Source of the DNA: Planctomycetota bacterium
GTDB lineage: Bacteria; Planctomycetota; Planctomycetia; Gemmatales; Gemmataceae
Reading direction: 5' to 3'
Assembly (NCBI GenBank): GCA_021413735.1
Contig: JAIOPV010000067.1
Span: 1 to 64,000 of the forward strand
Length of the DNA: 64,000 nucleotides
A program made the position numbers and the translations under genes. This document shows, piece by piece, positions 51,833 to 59,628 of this stretch; position 1 is the stretch's first letter; every line of letters starts with the position of its first letter. A model generated the notes under the pieces. The model had not been told where the DNA came from. It ran no database searches and saw only the letters and a list, made by a program, of their open reading frames with translations.

Positions 51833-53137
51833 TCACCAGTTCGGACGGAACGATTCGCCTTTGTGGCGAGACTTGTGGAACGTTTCCGCCAGGAACAGCA
51901 ACGCGTAACAACGGGCACGGAACGCGGGCAGCGAGTCCGGTTTGCCAGCCGCCTCGGCGGTGGCCGCGAGTTTGTCGTAGGCGTCCCAGTCGGCTGGGAT
52001 GTTGTGTGCCTTCATTCCCGCACCGAGCTCCGTCTCAATCTGCAAGAACTTCTCGGCCACGGTCGTCGTGATCGTACAGTCGTGCTTCTTGTAGACGTTC
52101 AGCGTTCGCTCACTGTCGGCTTGCAGGGTGCTCTCGCCACTCGATTCCTTCTTCACATCGAGAACGAGACCGATCAGTCCTGCCAGAATGACCACGGCTG
52201 CGAGCAGGAACAGCGGCACCGCACCCGGCACCTCGGACATCCGCAACGCAAGCGAAAGCAGTGCGAGCGCTGACCCGCACCCAAGCGCCGTAAATGGCCA
52301 TGGCACCAATTGATTCCATGCCTTGAACGCACGACTGAGGACGCCCGGACCAGAGGATTTCTTCGCCTCGTCAGGAGATGTGCCGTCGGGCACTCGCACG
52401 ATCAGAACGGTGATGTTGTCCGGACCGCCACGAAGATTCGCCAGGTGAACCAGCAATCGGGCCGCGTCTTCGGGCGGCATCGCCGTGACGATCACACCCA
52501 CTTCCTGCGGTGTCACAACGCCGGTCAGTCCGTCGCTACAGAGCAGGAACGCATCGCCTGGTTTTAGCGGGTGCGGCCCTTCGACATCGACTTCGACCTC
52601 GGCATCCGGCCCGAGGGAGCGGATAATCACGTTCTTCTTGAAGTCGCCGAGTTCGTCGGGATCGACGCCCTGCCGTTTGGCGATTTCCCACACCCACGAG
52701 TGGTCGAACGTGAGTTGCTCGGCCTGACCGTCGCGAATGCGGTAACAGCGGCTATCGCCGACGTGCCCGACCCACGCGCCTTCCGCACGCACCACGAGGG
52801 CGGTGCCAGTTGTGCCAAGTCCGCGGAACTCGGGGTTCTCTTCGCCGATGGCGTGAATGCCCGCGTTCGTTTCCGAGATCGCTCGGCGAATCGCGTTGCA
52901 AATGCCTTCTTTGGCGTGCTTGAGATACAGGAAAGGAATGTCGCGAACGGCCTTTGCGCTGGCCTTCTCGCCGACGGCGTGACCACCCATGCCATCGGCC
53001 ACGACGAAGACGTGACCGTTCGCTTGATACGCGCCAGCATCGACCGCTGGTTGAACGGCGTATGCGTCCTGGTTATGGCTCCGCTTCACGCCCACATCAG
53101 TGAGGGCGGCATAGCGGATGGGCTCGAATGCCGGCAC
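51833..53137 (-). CDS. PP2C-type serine/threonine phosphatase with C-terminal membrane segments
   Basis: This 434-aa protein uses a GTG start (53137). The PP2C domain (about 1-255) has the metal-binding motifs VGVKRSHNQDAYAVQP, VFVVADGMGGHAVGEKASAK, GTTGTALVVRAEGAWVGHVG, DSRCYRIRDG, LLCSDGLTGVV and RGGPDNITVLIV. After a linker come two membrane helices (FTALGCGSALALLSLAL, AVPLFLLAAVVILAGLIGLV) and a soluble helical tail of about 100 residues. It would dephosphorylate targets of Hanks-type kinases such as the one at 38.0 kb, although they are not neighbours. Confidence 0.92.
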   Translation of the reverse strand: MPAFEPIRYAALTDVGVKRSHNQDAYAVQPAVDAGAYQANGHVFVVADGMGGHAVGEKASAKAVRDIPFLYLKHAKEGICNAIRRAISETNAGIHAIGEENPEFRGLGTTGTALVVRAEGAWVGHVGDSRCYRIRDGQAEQLTFDHSWVWEIAKRQGVDPDELGDFKKNVIIRSLGPDAEVEVDVEGPHPLKPGDAFLLCSDGLTGVVTPQEVGVIVTAMPPEDAARLLVHLANLRGGPDNITVLIVRVPDGTSPDEAKKSSGPGVLSRAFKAWNQLVPWPFTALGCGSALALLSLALRMSEVPGAVPLFLLAAVVILAGLIGLVLDVKKESSGESTLQADSERTLNVYKKHDCTITTTVAEKFLQIETELGAGMKAHNIPADWDAYDKLAATAEAAGKPDSLPAFRARCYALLFLAETFHKSRHKGESFRPNW

Positions 53138-53437
53138 CGAACGATCCTCAGGAGAGTTTCACCCGATACCATACTACGCCATGTCTGGCCGCCGTGCCTC
53201 CCCGCACGACGGAAATCTGGGAGTGTTTGGTAACAAGGGACGTTCCAATTCTCGCTCGGCGAATCCGGCCTCGCTTCCGTTTACCCAAATAACCGTTCCT
53301 CCCGACATAGCCAATCCTACCATCGCGACCCGCCAAACCGCAATTATCTCGGCACGTCGCATTGACCAGATTTGCGTTGCGGGTTATGCGGGCGGCGAAT
53401 TCAGGAATTCTGATCCAGACGGGATTGAGGAGGCCCA
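53138..53437. other. intergenic region without recognised features
   Basis: These 300 bases separate the divergent PP2C and PEGA lipoprotein genes and presumably hold both promoters. No palindrome or gene was recognised. Confidence 0.4.
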
Positions 53438-54013
53438 ATGACGAGCGGGCGAACTCTACGAACGGTCGCGGCTTTGGGCATCCTCGCCTGTGCCGGGTGC
53501 GTGGATCGTCGGTTTATCATTGAGTCGAATGTGCCGAATGCGCAGGTCTACATCGACGATCAAGCGATCGGAGCCGCGCCGGCGCACACGTCATTCGAGT
53601 ATTACGGCCACTACACCGTCACAATCGTGCAGCCTGGATTTGAGACGCTGAAAGAGCGAATTCACGTCGGTGCGCCGTGGTATGCGTACCCGCCAATCGA
53701 CTTCCTCGCGGAAGTGGTTTGGCCGTTCCACATTCGCGACACTCGCCGATATTTCTTCACGTTGCACGAAGCGTCGAAGACCCGCACCGACACCTTGCTG
53801 AACGAAGCCGAGGCATTGCGGCTTCGCGGAGCGAGCTTGCCCTCGCCGGAGCGGCCCGCCCCGCCGAAGGGAAAGCAAGTTCCGCTTCCGCCGTTGCCGC
53901 CGCAACCGGGACCCGACGGCCAGCCGTTCCCGCAGCCGGGCAACGGCGGAATTCTTCCGCCGCCGCGGCCTGAACCACCCTTGCCGGATGTGGTGCCGCG
54001 AGTTGGCCCGTAA
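53438..54013 (+). CDS. PEGA-domain lipoprotein
   Basis: This 191-aa lipoprotein has a signal with lipobox ACAGC (MTSGRTLRTVAALGILACAG). The PEGA-like domain RRFIIESNVPNAQVYIDDQA, PAHTSFEYYGHYTVTIVQPG, FETLKERIHV follows, a small surface-layer or envelope-associated beta fold. The C-terminal third is Pro-rich (PPLPPQPGPDGQPFPQPG), probably a wall- or surface-spanning linker. Similar lipoproteins are common in planctomycetes. It converges on ilvC with a terminator between. Confidence 0.85.
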   Translation: MTSGRTLRTVAALGILACAGCVDRRFIIESNVPNAQVYIDDQAIGAAPAHTSFEYYGHYTVTIVQPGFETLKERIHVGAPWYAYPPIDFLAEVVWPFHIRDTRRYFFTLHEASKTRTDTLLNEAEALRLRGASLPSPERPAPPKGKQVPLPPLPPQPGPDGQPFPQPGNGGILPPPRPEPPLPDVVPRVGP

Positions 54014-54027
54014 TTTGAAATGCAAAA

Positions 54028-54049
54028 AGCCCCCGGCAAGCCGGGGGCT
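54028..54049 (-). terminator. intrinsic terminator of ilvC
   Basis: Stem agcccccggc / gccgggggct with a two-base loop, preceded on the plus strand by an A-run, i.e. followed by a U-run in the minus-strand transcript. It lies 21 bases after the ilvC stop and may also help stop transcription of the lipoprotein gene. Confidence 0.8.
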
Positions 54050-54070
54050 AACTCACAGAATCGGGTCGAA

Positions 54071-55123
54071 TTACGAACCCTGGCGTTCTGGTCGCAGCGC
54101 TCGCACTTGCGCCCCGGCCAGCCACATCTCGCTCTCGGCGACTTCCTTCAGCTCCTTCTCCAACTGCTGACGGTAATCTGCACGGCTATTCGCGTCGAGC
54201 GTCCGGCGAGCTTCCTCACCGGTCGCAACCGACTGATACAGCTTCTGGAACGTCGGCTTGCTCGCGTCGCGGAACGCCTTGAACCAGTCGAGTGCGCCAC
54301 GCTGGGCGGTCGTCGAGCAGTTCGCGTACATCCAGTCCATGCCCTTTTCCGCGATCAGCGGGTACAGGCTCTGCGTCGCTTCTTCGACCGTCTCGTTGAA
54401 CGCTTCGCTCGGTGAGTGACCGTTTTCGCGAAGCACTTCGTACTGAGCGAGCCACAGACCGTAGATGGCGCCCATGAGCACGCCGCGTTCGCCCGTCAGG
54501 TCCGAAACCACTTCCTTCTTGAAGGTCGTCTCGAAGAGATAGCCCGAACCGATCGCGATGCCGAGTGCTAGACAGCGTTCGCGAGCGCGGCCCGTTGCGT
54601 CCTGATGAATGGCGAACGAGCTGTTGATGCCGCGACCTTCGAGGAACAGCCGGCGAACGGTCGTGCCCGACCCCTTCGGGGCGCACAGGATCACGTCGAT
54701 GTCCGGCGGCGGCACGACGAGCGTCTGATCGTTGAACACGATCGAGAAGCCGTGCGAGAAGTACAGTGCCTTGCCTTTGGTGAGGTGTGGCTTGATCTTC
54801 GGCCACATTTCCTTCTGGCCTGCATCCGACAGCAGGTACTGAATGACGGTGCCCTTCGCGGCAGCTTCTTCCGGATCGAACAGCGTTTCGCCGGGCTTCC
54901 AGCCGTCTTGCAGACAGAGATCGTAAGCCTTGCCGCCCTTCCGCTGGCCAACGATCACCTTGATGCCGTTGTCCCGCATGTTGAGCGACTGCCCACGACC
55001 CTGCACGCCGTAGCCGATGACGGCGACGAGTTCGTTCTTCAGAATTTCCCGCACGCGATCCGGCGGATAGTCAGCCCGTTCGACGCACTGCTCAACCGTG
55101 TCACCGATGCGAATCTCTTTCAT
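54071..55123 (-). CDS. ilvC: ketol-acid reductoisomerase
   Basis: This 350-aa enzyme of branched-chain amino-acid synthesis converts acetolactate to dihydroxyisovalerate with NAD(P)H. The Rossmann segment is VAVIGYGVQGRGQSLNMRDN, then VIVGQRKGGKAYDLCLQDGW, ALYFSHGFSIVFNDQTLVVP and LCAPKGSGTTVRRLFLEGRG. The knotted C-terminal domain has SDLTGERGVLMGAIYGLWLA and EATQSLYPLIAEKGMDWMYA with the acidic metal ligands. The usual ilvB/ilvN genes are not adjacent. It is divergent from a MarR-type regulator, with candidate operators in the gap. Confidence 0.93.
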   Translation of the reverse strand: MKEIRIGDTVEQCVERADYPPDRVREILKNELVAVIGYGVQGRGQSLNMRDNGIKVIVGQRKGGKAYDLCLQDGWKPGETLFDPEEAAAKGTVIQYLLSDAGQKEMWPKIKPHLTKGKALYFSHGFSIVFNDQTLVVPPPDIDVILCAPKGSGTTVRRLFLEGRGINSSFAIHQDATGRARERCLALGIAIGSGYLFETTFKKEVVSDLTGERGVLMGAIYGLWLAQYEVLRENGHSPSEAFNETVEEATQSLYPLIAEKGMDWMYANCSTTAQRGALDWFKAFRDASKPTFQKLYQSVATGEEARRTLDANSRADYRQQLEKELKEVAESEMWLAGAQVRALRPERQGS

Positions 55124-55220
55124 ACTGGTACTCTTTTGCGCTGGTGGGCGACCCCGGTGGGGTCACCGCTAAACGATTGACAACTCCGTCGAGATGAATC
55201 TAATCATGAAATAACTTACC

Positions 55221-55243
55221 GTCAAGAATCTTGACAGCAAGAT
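55221..55243. promoter_or_regulatory. candidate MarR operator
   Basis: The perfect dyad gtcaagaatcttgac (55221-55235) overlaps a second, atcttg-acag-caagat style dyad (about 55228-55243). It lies 30 bases before the MarR start and about 100 bases from the divergent ilvC start, so autoregulation is plausible. Confidence 0.5.
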
Positions 55244-55265
55244 ACTCATCTTTAAACTTTCCGAC

Positions 55266-55781
55266 ATGAACACGACCGACGCCCAACCCGACGCACCCGA
55301 CGCAATCGACCATCTCCTCGCAGGCTGGCAGGAGACACGCCCTGATCTCGACCCCACCCCGCTGGGGGTGGTCGGGCGGGTAATCGTGCTGGCACGACAC
55401 CTCGAACAGAGCGTTGGCACGGCTCTGGAAAAGCACGGCCTCACGCTGGGTCAGTTCGACATTTTGGGAACGCTTCGTCGGCACGGTCCGAAGGGTGGTC
55501 TGACGCCGAGCGAGCTGCTTGAGAGCGTGATGCTTTCGAGCGGCGGCATGACGGCCCGCCTCGACAAGTTGGAAGAAGCGGCGTTAATCGCTCGCGGTTC
55601 CGACGCCGAGGATCGCCGGAAGGTGGTGATCCAATTGACCGCGAAGGGCAAGCGATTGATCGACAGCGCGACCGCGACCCGCTTCGAGGAGGCGAAGGGA
55701 TCGCTGCCGAAGATGTCGCAGGAAGAATTGGAAACGCTGGCGGAACTGCTGCGGAAATGGTTGGCAGACTTGGGAACTTGA
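55266..55781 (+). CDS. MarR-family transcriptional regulator
   Basis: This 171-aa winged-helix regulator has an N-terminal dimerisation helix (LGVVGRVIVLARHLEQSVGT), the recognition region LTLGQFDILGTLRRHGPKGG, LTPSELLESVMLSSGGMTAR, LDKLEEAALIARGSDAEDRR with the wing, KVVIQLTAKGKRLIDSATAT, and a helical C-terminus. MarR proteins answer to phenolic or oxidative ligands; the ligand here is unknown. The final stop codon (TGA, 55779-55781) abuts the terminal repeat of the GxxExxY element, whose first base coincides with the last base of the stop. Confidence 0.9.
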   Translation: MNTTDAQPDAPDAIDHLLAGWQETRPDLDPTPLGVVGRVIVLARHLEQSVGTALEKHGLTLGQFDILGTLRRHGPKGGLTPSELLESVMLSSGGMTARLDKLEEAALIARGSDAEDRRKVVIQLTAKGKRLIDSATATRFEEAKGSLPKMSQEELETLAELLRKWLADLGT

Positions 55782-55836
55782 AAGACAGAGCCACGGATGA
55801 ACACAGATGAAACACGGATAAAACCAAAAGGCAGAT
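55781..55836. repeat. left 56-bp terminal inverted repeat
   Basis: Begins aaagacagagccacggatga and ends caaaaggcagat. It starts at the last base of the MarR stop codon. Confidence 0.92.
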
Positions 55837-55849
55837 TTTGAGTTCAGAA

Positions 55850-56218
55850 ATGCAGCTTCCAGACCAAGAGATCACCGAACACATAATTGGGGCCGCGTTC
55901 GAGGTACACAACCACCTCGGATACGGGTTTTTGGAGAAGGTGTATCAGCGTGCGATGAAGGTCGAACTCGAATCTCGCGGATTTGTCGCAGAGATCGAAA
56001 CCGACATCCGCGTGAATTACAAGGGCGTCGAGGTTGGTCTCTATCGGGCGGACATTTTGGTTGCAGGTCGCGTTTTGGTTGAGTTGAAAGTTGCTTCGGA
56101 GTACTGCCCAGCAGATGAACCACAGCTTCTCAACGAATTGAAGGCCACCGGGATGAAGGTTGGCCTTCTCATCAACTTCGGGCGTCACAAGGTTGGCTTC
56201 AAACGCTTTGTCTTCTGA
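55850..56218 (+). CDS. GxxExxY protein, PD-(D/E)XK nuclease-like
   Basis: From ATG 55850 (TTG 55838 is an alternative) this encodes 122 aa. The family signature is GYGFLEKVYQRAMKVELE, with G-x-x-E-x-x-Y in GFLEKVY. The nuclease-like core is LYRADILVAGRVLVELKVAS, with Asp in ADI and E-x-K in ELK arranged as in PD-(D/E)XK enzymes, and QLLNELKATGMKVGLLINFG follows as usual. Function is unproven; a DNA nuclease is inferred. The gene fills the interior of an inverted-repeat element, which suggests it is carried by or drives that element. Confidence 0.85.
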   Translation: MQLPDQEITEHIIGAAFEVHNHLGYGFLEKVYQRAMKVELESRGFVAEIETDIRVNYKGVEVGLYRADILVAGRVLVELKVASEYCPADEPQLLNELKATGMKVGLLINFGRHKVGFKRFVF

Positions 56219-56223
56219 TAACT

Positions 56224-56279
56224 ATCTGCCTTTTGGTTTTATCCGTGTTTCATCTGTGTTCATCCGTGGCTCTGTCTTT
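56224..56279. repeat. right 56-bp terminal inverted repeat
   Basis: Exact reverse complement of 55781-55836, starting six bases after the stop codon of the small gene. Confidence 0.92.
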
Positions 56280-56288
56280 ACTCTTTGG

Positions 56289-56567
56289 TCACTCATCCAC
56301 CACGTCTTCGATCTTCGAGATCGCGACCACTTCCGTGCGGCGAATCAGCACACGCTTCCGGTTCCGCTTGATGCCAGTCGCCACGGACTCCGCCACATAC
56401 AGTTCTCGTGTCGTTTCGGTGTCGCGGAGGTCGTGCAAGTCCGCGTTTCGTAGCTCCAGATAGTGGTCGTCGTACCGGACGAGCTTCCCCATGCAAACAA
56501 AGGGGCTCACCATATCGACCACGACCTTCGATTCCAAGAATTCATCGAGCATGATGCGTCTCGTCAC
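56289..56567 (-). CDS. small LSm-like conserved protein
   Basis: This 92-aa protein has a short N-terminal helix (LDEFLESKVVVDM) and a pattern like the Sm fold: VSPFVCMGKLVRYDDHYLEL resembles the Sm1 stretch (gkxxxGxLxxyDxyxnl) and RKRVLIRRTEVVAISKIED resembles the Sm2 end (xxIRGxxVxxIs). The two are separated by a charged loop, DLHDLRDTETTRELYVAESV. An RNA-binding or small regulatory role is only an inference; I know similar short proteins from planctomycetes without assigned function. Its start overlaps the lipoprotein stop by four bases (ATGA), so it is translated in the same operon as the lipoprotein/DUF1559 pair. Confidence 0.65.
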   Translation of the reverse strand: MTRRIMLDEFLESKVVVDMVSPFVCMGKLVRYDDHYLELRNADLHDLRDTETTRELYVAESVATGIKRNRKRVLIRRTEVVAISKIEDVVDE

Positions 56568-56989
56568 TTCGCTTTGCCATCAAGATCGAAATTCAGCGTG
56601 TTCTGGCCAGGGTTCAGCGTGCGGTCCAGCGTGCTTTTGGAATTGTAACGAGGCGGAGCGGCCTGCGTGATCTCGTCGATGAAAACGCCCTTCTGTGTCA
56701 TGTCGGGCACCTTCTTCCCGGTCTTGCGATAAACCAGGATCTCGACGCGGTTGCTCCCGACAATCGGCCCCTCGCGCTGTTCAAGCGAATACTTCCCATC
56801 CTTTACTGTGACTTGGGTGCTCGGGCCACGGGTCTCGCCGATGGGCGTGAAACTGACGACGCCATGCTCGACTGGTGTGCCATCGAGCGTCACTGTTCCT
56901 TCGACCGTGGCACGCGGTATCCCCTCGCTGCATCCCGCAAGGAGCAGGATTGCGACAGCCAGAACGCTTGTCGTCGCGATTCGCCGCAT
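56564..56989 (-). CDS. small lipoprotein paired with DUF1559 protein (second copy)
   Basis: From ATG 56989 (MRRIATTSVLAVAILLLAGC, lipobox LAGC) this encodes 141 aa. The mature part RATVEGTVTLDGTPVEHGVV, SFTPIGETRGPSTQVTVKDG and NRVEILVYRKTGKKVPDM resembles the beta-sandwich of the lipoprotein at 8.8-9.2 kb, and the gene likewise lies 16 bases behind a DUF1559 gene. It overlaps the small LSm-like gene downstream. The pairing repeats, so the two proteins probably work together, in an unknown process. Confidence 0.82.
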   Translation of the reverse strand: MRRIATTSVLAVAILLLAGCSEGIPRATVEGTVTLDGTPVEHGVVSFTPIGETRGPSTQVTVKDGKYSLEQREGPIVGSNRVEILVYRKTGKKVPDMTQKGVFIDEITQAAPPRYNSKSTLDRTLNPGQNTLNFDLDGKAK

Positions 56990-57005
56990 CGCCAACTCCG
57001 CTGAA

Positions 57006-57935
57006 TCACCATGCGCCAAGCACTTCGCCGCCCGCAATCGTGGCGAGCGGTCGCCAAACGGTCGTCACGTCCACGCCGTTGGTCACGAACTTCACCGCAC
57101 CGTCGGCGAATAACACGCTCACCCCGCCCGTGTGCAGGCTGCGAGCGTTCGCTGTGTGGTCACTGCCGTTCGTGCTGCCGGTCGTGCAGGGCAAGTTCCG
57201 TTGCGGAGCGTTCACGCACCACCACTGCGGATAGAAGATATCGACCCCCGAGTTCGGCGATTGGTAAGCGTAAACGTGCCCGCCGCCCGGTTCGTCGGAC
57301 TGCCAGAGCATCCCGCGTTGATCCTGCGGGTCGCCGGTCGAACGCAAGTATTCGCTCATCACGGAGGTGTTGCTCGTGCCGTCGGTGATGTCGCCGAAAC
57401 GTGCCCCGTAGTTGTAGCCCATCGCGGTCTGGTTGCTGGCCGTCGCCACGGCCGCGTTACCGAGGTTCGCCCCCGCGAAGAACGGCAGATAGTTCCCGAA
57501 CGAGAGGTAACCCCACGGGAACTGGCCACGCTGGGCACCCGGATCGCTCGGACACATGAAGGCTGGAATCGTGTTGTTCGTCGGTGATGTCGCGGTCGTC
57601 GAACTGCCCTGCCAGCCATTGGGATGGTTGAAGACGTATTGCGCAGCGATGTTGCCCTGTTCGAGATACGTCAACAGGTAAGGCGGCCAGCCTTCACGCG
57701 GTGGCTGGAAGATGCCGCCATTGTCCTGACAGCCCTTCGGAAAGGCTCCTTGGACGTTGGAATAGTTGTGCAGGGCGATGCCGATTTGCTTGAGGTTGTT
57801 CTGACATTTCATACGTGCGGCAGCCTCGCGGACCTTCTGCACCGCAGGCAACAAGAGCCCGATCAGAATGGCGATGATGGCGATGACAACGAGAAGTTCG
57901 ATCAGCGTGAAGCCCAATCGACGCGAACGCGGCAT
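57006..57935 (-). CDS. DUF1559 pilin-like protein (second copy)
   Basis: From ATG 57935 ([20 protein letters not shown]) this encodes 309 aa. The prepilin segment [20 protein letters not shown] is followed by [20 protein letters not shown], then the family core and a late SDHTANARSLHTGGVSVLFA with DGAVKFVTNGVDVTTVW. It shares architecture and partner with the copy at 9.3-10.3 kb but differs through most of the middle. It presumably uses prepilin peptidase processing. It leads a small minus-strand operon with the lipoprotein and the LSm-like gene. Confidence 0.9.
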   Translation of the reverse strand: MPRSRRLGFTLIELLVVIAIIAILIGLLLPAVQKVREAAARMKCQNNLKQIGIALHNYSNVQGAFPKGCQDNGGIFQPPREGWPPYLLTYLEQGNIAAQYVFNHPNGWQGSSTTATSPTNNTIPAFMCPSDPGAQRGQFPWGYLSFGNYLPFFAGANLGNAAVATASNQTAMGYNYGARFGDITDGTSNTSVMSEYLRSTGDPQDQRGMLWQSDEPGGGHVYAYQSPNSGVDIFYPQWWCVNAPQRNLPCTTGSTNGSDHTANARSLHTGGVSVLFADGAVKFVTNGVDVTTVWRPLATIAGGEVLGAW

Positions 57936-58141
57936 GACAGCTCCCGTGATAGATGCGAGTGGGAGATAAAGTGTCGAGCGTTTAGCGTAACCGGCCTTTT
58001 CGCGGTCCGCCATGCTCGCACAATCGTTTTCGGCACATCACTCGGCGGAGCCGCGTGCCTGACCAAAAAACGGTCTCGCGGGGAAACGGCGATTCGGTGT
58101 ATACCCACCGTCGTTTCCTGTTCTCTCCGGAGAGTTGGGCC

Positions 58142-59599
58142 GTGAGTTTTCCGCGATTCACCTGCTACTCGCTGTGCCTTCTACCCGTGTACCTGCTGCT
58201 CGCGGCGATGGTGCCTCCATTCGACGACGAACTCTATTACTGGTGCTGGTCACGCGATCTGCAACTCAGCTACTACGACCATCCGCCGATGGTCGCGTAC
58301 ATGATCCGAGTCGCAACCGAACTCTTCGGCGACAGCATCCTCGCCATTCGACTGCCTGCCGTGGTCAGTTCGCTCGTGGTGGTGTTGGTTATCGGTTGGC
58401 TCTCCCGACCGCGTGACTTGCTGCCGTTGGTGTTCTTGTCGCCGATGCTCACATTCACCGCCGTCATGGTGACCCCAGACACGCCGATGCTCATGTTCTG
58501 GGCGCTGTACCTCGCGTGGCTCACGGAAATGCACCGCCGACTTGCAAGCGAATCGGCACCGGGGTTGTGGTGGTGGGCGCTCGGCGGCGCGATCCTCGGT
58601 TGCGGCGTCCTCGGGAAGTACACAACCGGGCTCGCGGTGATCGCCGGGTTCGTCAGTTTTGTAATCGCAGGCCAGCCGCGACGCTGGCTTGTGGGTTACA
58701 CGTTGCAGGGGGTTGTCGCGTTTCTCGTGGCGTCGCCGATCCTCATCTACAACATCCCGCGCGATTTCGTTCCGCTGCGGTATCAGTGGGGCCACTCGAT
58801 GAGCAGCCCCGACCCCGGCTTGAAGATGTTCGCGGAGTTCGTCGGCGGGCAAATGTTGCTGCTCGGAACGGTTCCGTTCGGCGTGTTCGTGTGGGCGTTG
58901 CGGAATCGTCGCGAACTGCTCGCCGACCCGCGATTGCGACCGGCCTTGTGTCTGTTCGTGATCCCGTTCGCGTTCTTCATGTTCAAGGCGACACGCGGCC
59001 ATCTCGAAGGAAACTGGGCGTTTCCGTGCTATCTCGCGTGCTGGCCGCTCGCGGCAGTGTGGTACTCGCGTGTTCGCGAATCCGCGTGGTGGCGCTGGGG
59101 AATTCGGGCCGGTTTCGGCTTCCCGGTCGGGGCCACGGTCTTCCTCGCGATCCACCTGATCGAGCCTGTTCCGTTGCTGCCTCCGGCGGTGGATCGTGCA
59201 ACACGGCAATTCGCGAAACTGGAAATCGCCCGAAACGTCGCGTCGGAATTGCGTTCCGTCGGCTACACTGGTCCGGTATACGTGATGAGTTACCAGTGGA
59301 CCGCCACACTGCGATGGCACGGGATCGACGCTCGGCAAATCCCCGGCGTGACCCGAGCGAGCCATTTCACGGAACGGCCTGAGCCGACCGTGGACCCCGC
59401 TCAGGCCGTGGTGTTCCTGGAGGCTGGCGATCCGAAGGTTGGGTCAGCAGAACTCACAGGAGATCGACCGATTCAGTCGGCGACGAGTTACGCCATGTTG
59501 GTTCGCGGGATGGAGTGGTCGGTGTGCTGGCTTGTCGATTGTTCTGAGCGTGGGATCGGGATTGGTCGAAAGCCCGCAGGCGATGTCGCGGGACGATAG
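58142..59599 (+). CDS. GT39-like (ArnT/PMT-related) membrane glycosyltransferase
   Basis: GTG 58142 preceded by ggagag gives 485 aa; GTG 58055 is an alternative. The N-terminal TM helix (CYSLCLLPVYLLLAAMVPPF) leads to the family's first loop DDELYYWCWSRDLQLSYYDH with the catalytic acidic residues, then HPPMVAYMIRVATELFGDSI. About ten further hydrophobic segments and a soluble C-terminal part follow. Such enzymes move sugars from lipid-linked donors to lipids or proteins on the outer face of the membrane. Donor and acceptor are unknown. A hairpin lies between this gene and the RNase D gene. Confidence 0.82.
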   Translation: MSFPRFTCYSLCLLPVYLLLAAMVPPFDDELYYWCWSRDLQLSYYDHPPMVAYMIRVATELFGDSILAIRLPAVVSSLVVVLVIGWLSRPRDLLPLVFLSPMLTFTAVMVTPDTPMLMFWALYLAWLTEMHRRLASESAPGLWWWALGGAILGCGVLGKYTTGLAVIAGFVSFVIAGQPRRWLVGYTLQGVVAFLVASPILIYNIPRDFVPLRYQWGHSMSSPDPGLKMFAEFVGGQMLLLGTVPFGVFVWALRNRRELLADPRLRPALCLFVIPFAFFMFKATRGHLEGNWAFPCYLACWPLAAVWYSRVRESAWWRWGIRAGFGFPVGATVFLAIHLIEPVPLLPPAVDRATRQFAKLEIARNVASELRSVGYTGPVYVMSYQWTATLRWHGIDARQIPGVTRASHFTERPEPTVDPAQAVVFLEAGDPKVGSAELTGDRPIQSATSYAMLVRGMEWSVCWLVDCSERGIGIGRKPAGDVAGR

Positions 59600-59607
59600 C
59601 AATTTAG

Positions 59608-59625
59608 CCCGGCGTTTACGCCGGG
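59608..59625 (+). terminator. short hairpin between GT39 gene and RNase D gene
   Basis: Stem cccggcg / cgccggg with loop ttta, followed by ttctt, eight bases after the stop. It lies 12 bases before the RNase D start and may instead shape the leader of that gene. Confidence 0.4.
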
Positions 59626-59628
59626 TTC

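Larger units (their letters stand above)
55781..56279. mobile_element. 499-bp element: GxxExxY gene in perfect 56-bp inverted repeats
   Basis: The left repeat 55781-55836 and the right repeat 56224-56279 are perfect inverted copies of 56 bases, each containing the word ccacggatgaacacagatga. Almost nothing but the small gene lies between them. No target-site duplication and no transposase gene are visible. A short relative without a gene is at 32305-32382. Confidence 0.8.

Noticed and set aside
55781-56279. classical insertion sequence
   Set aside because: No DDE or HUH transposase and no target duplication; the only gene is GxxExxY, so it is reported as a candidate new element instead.
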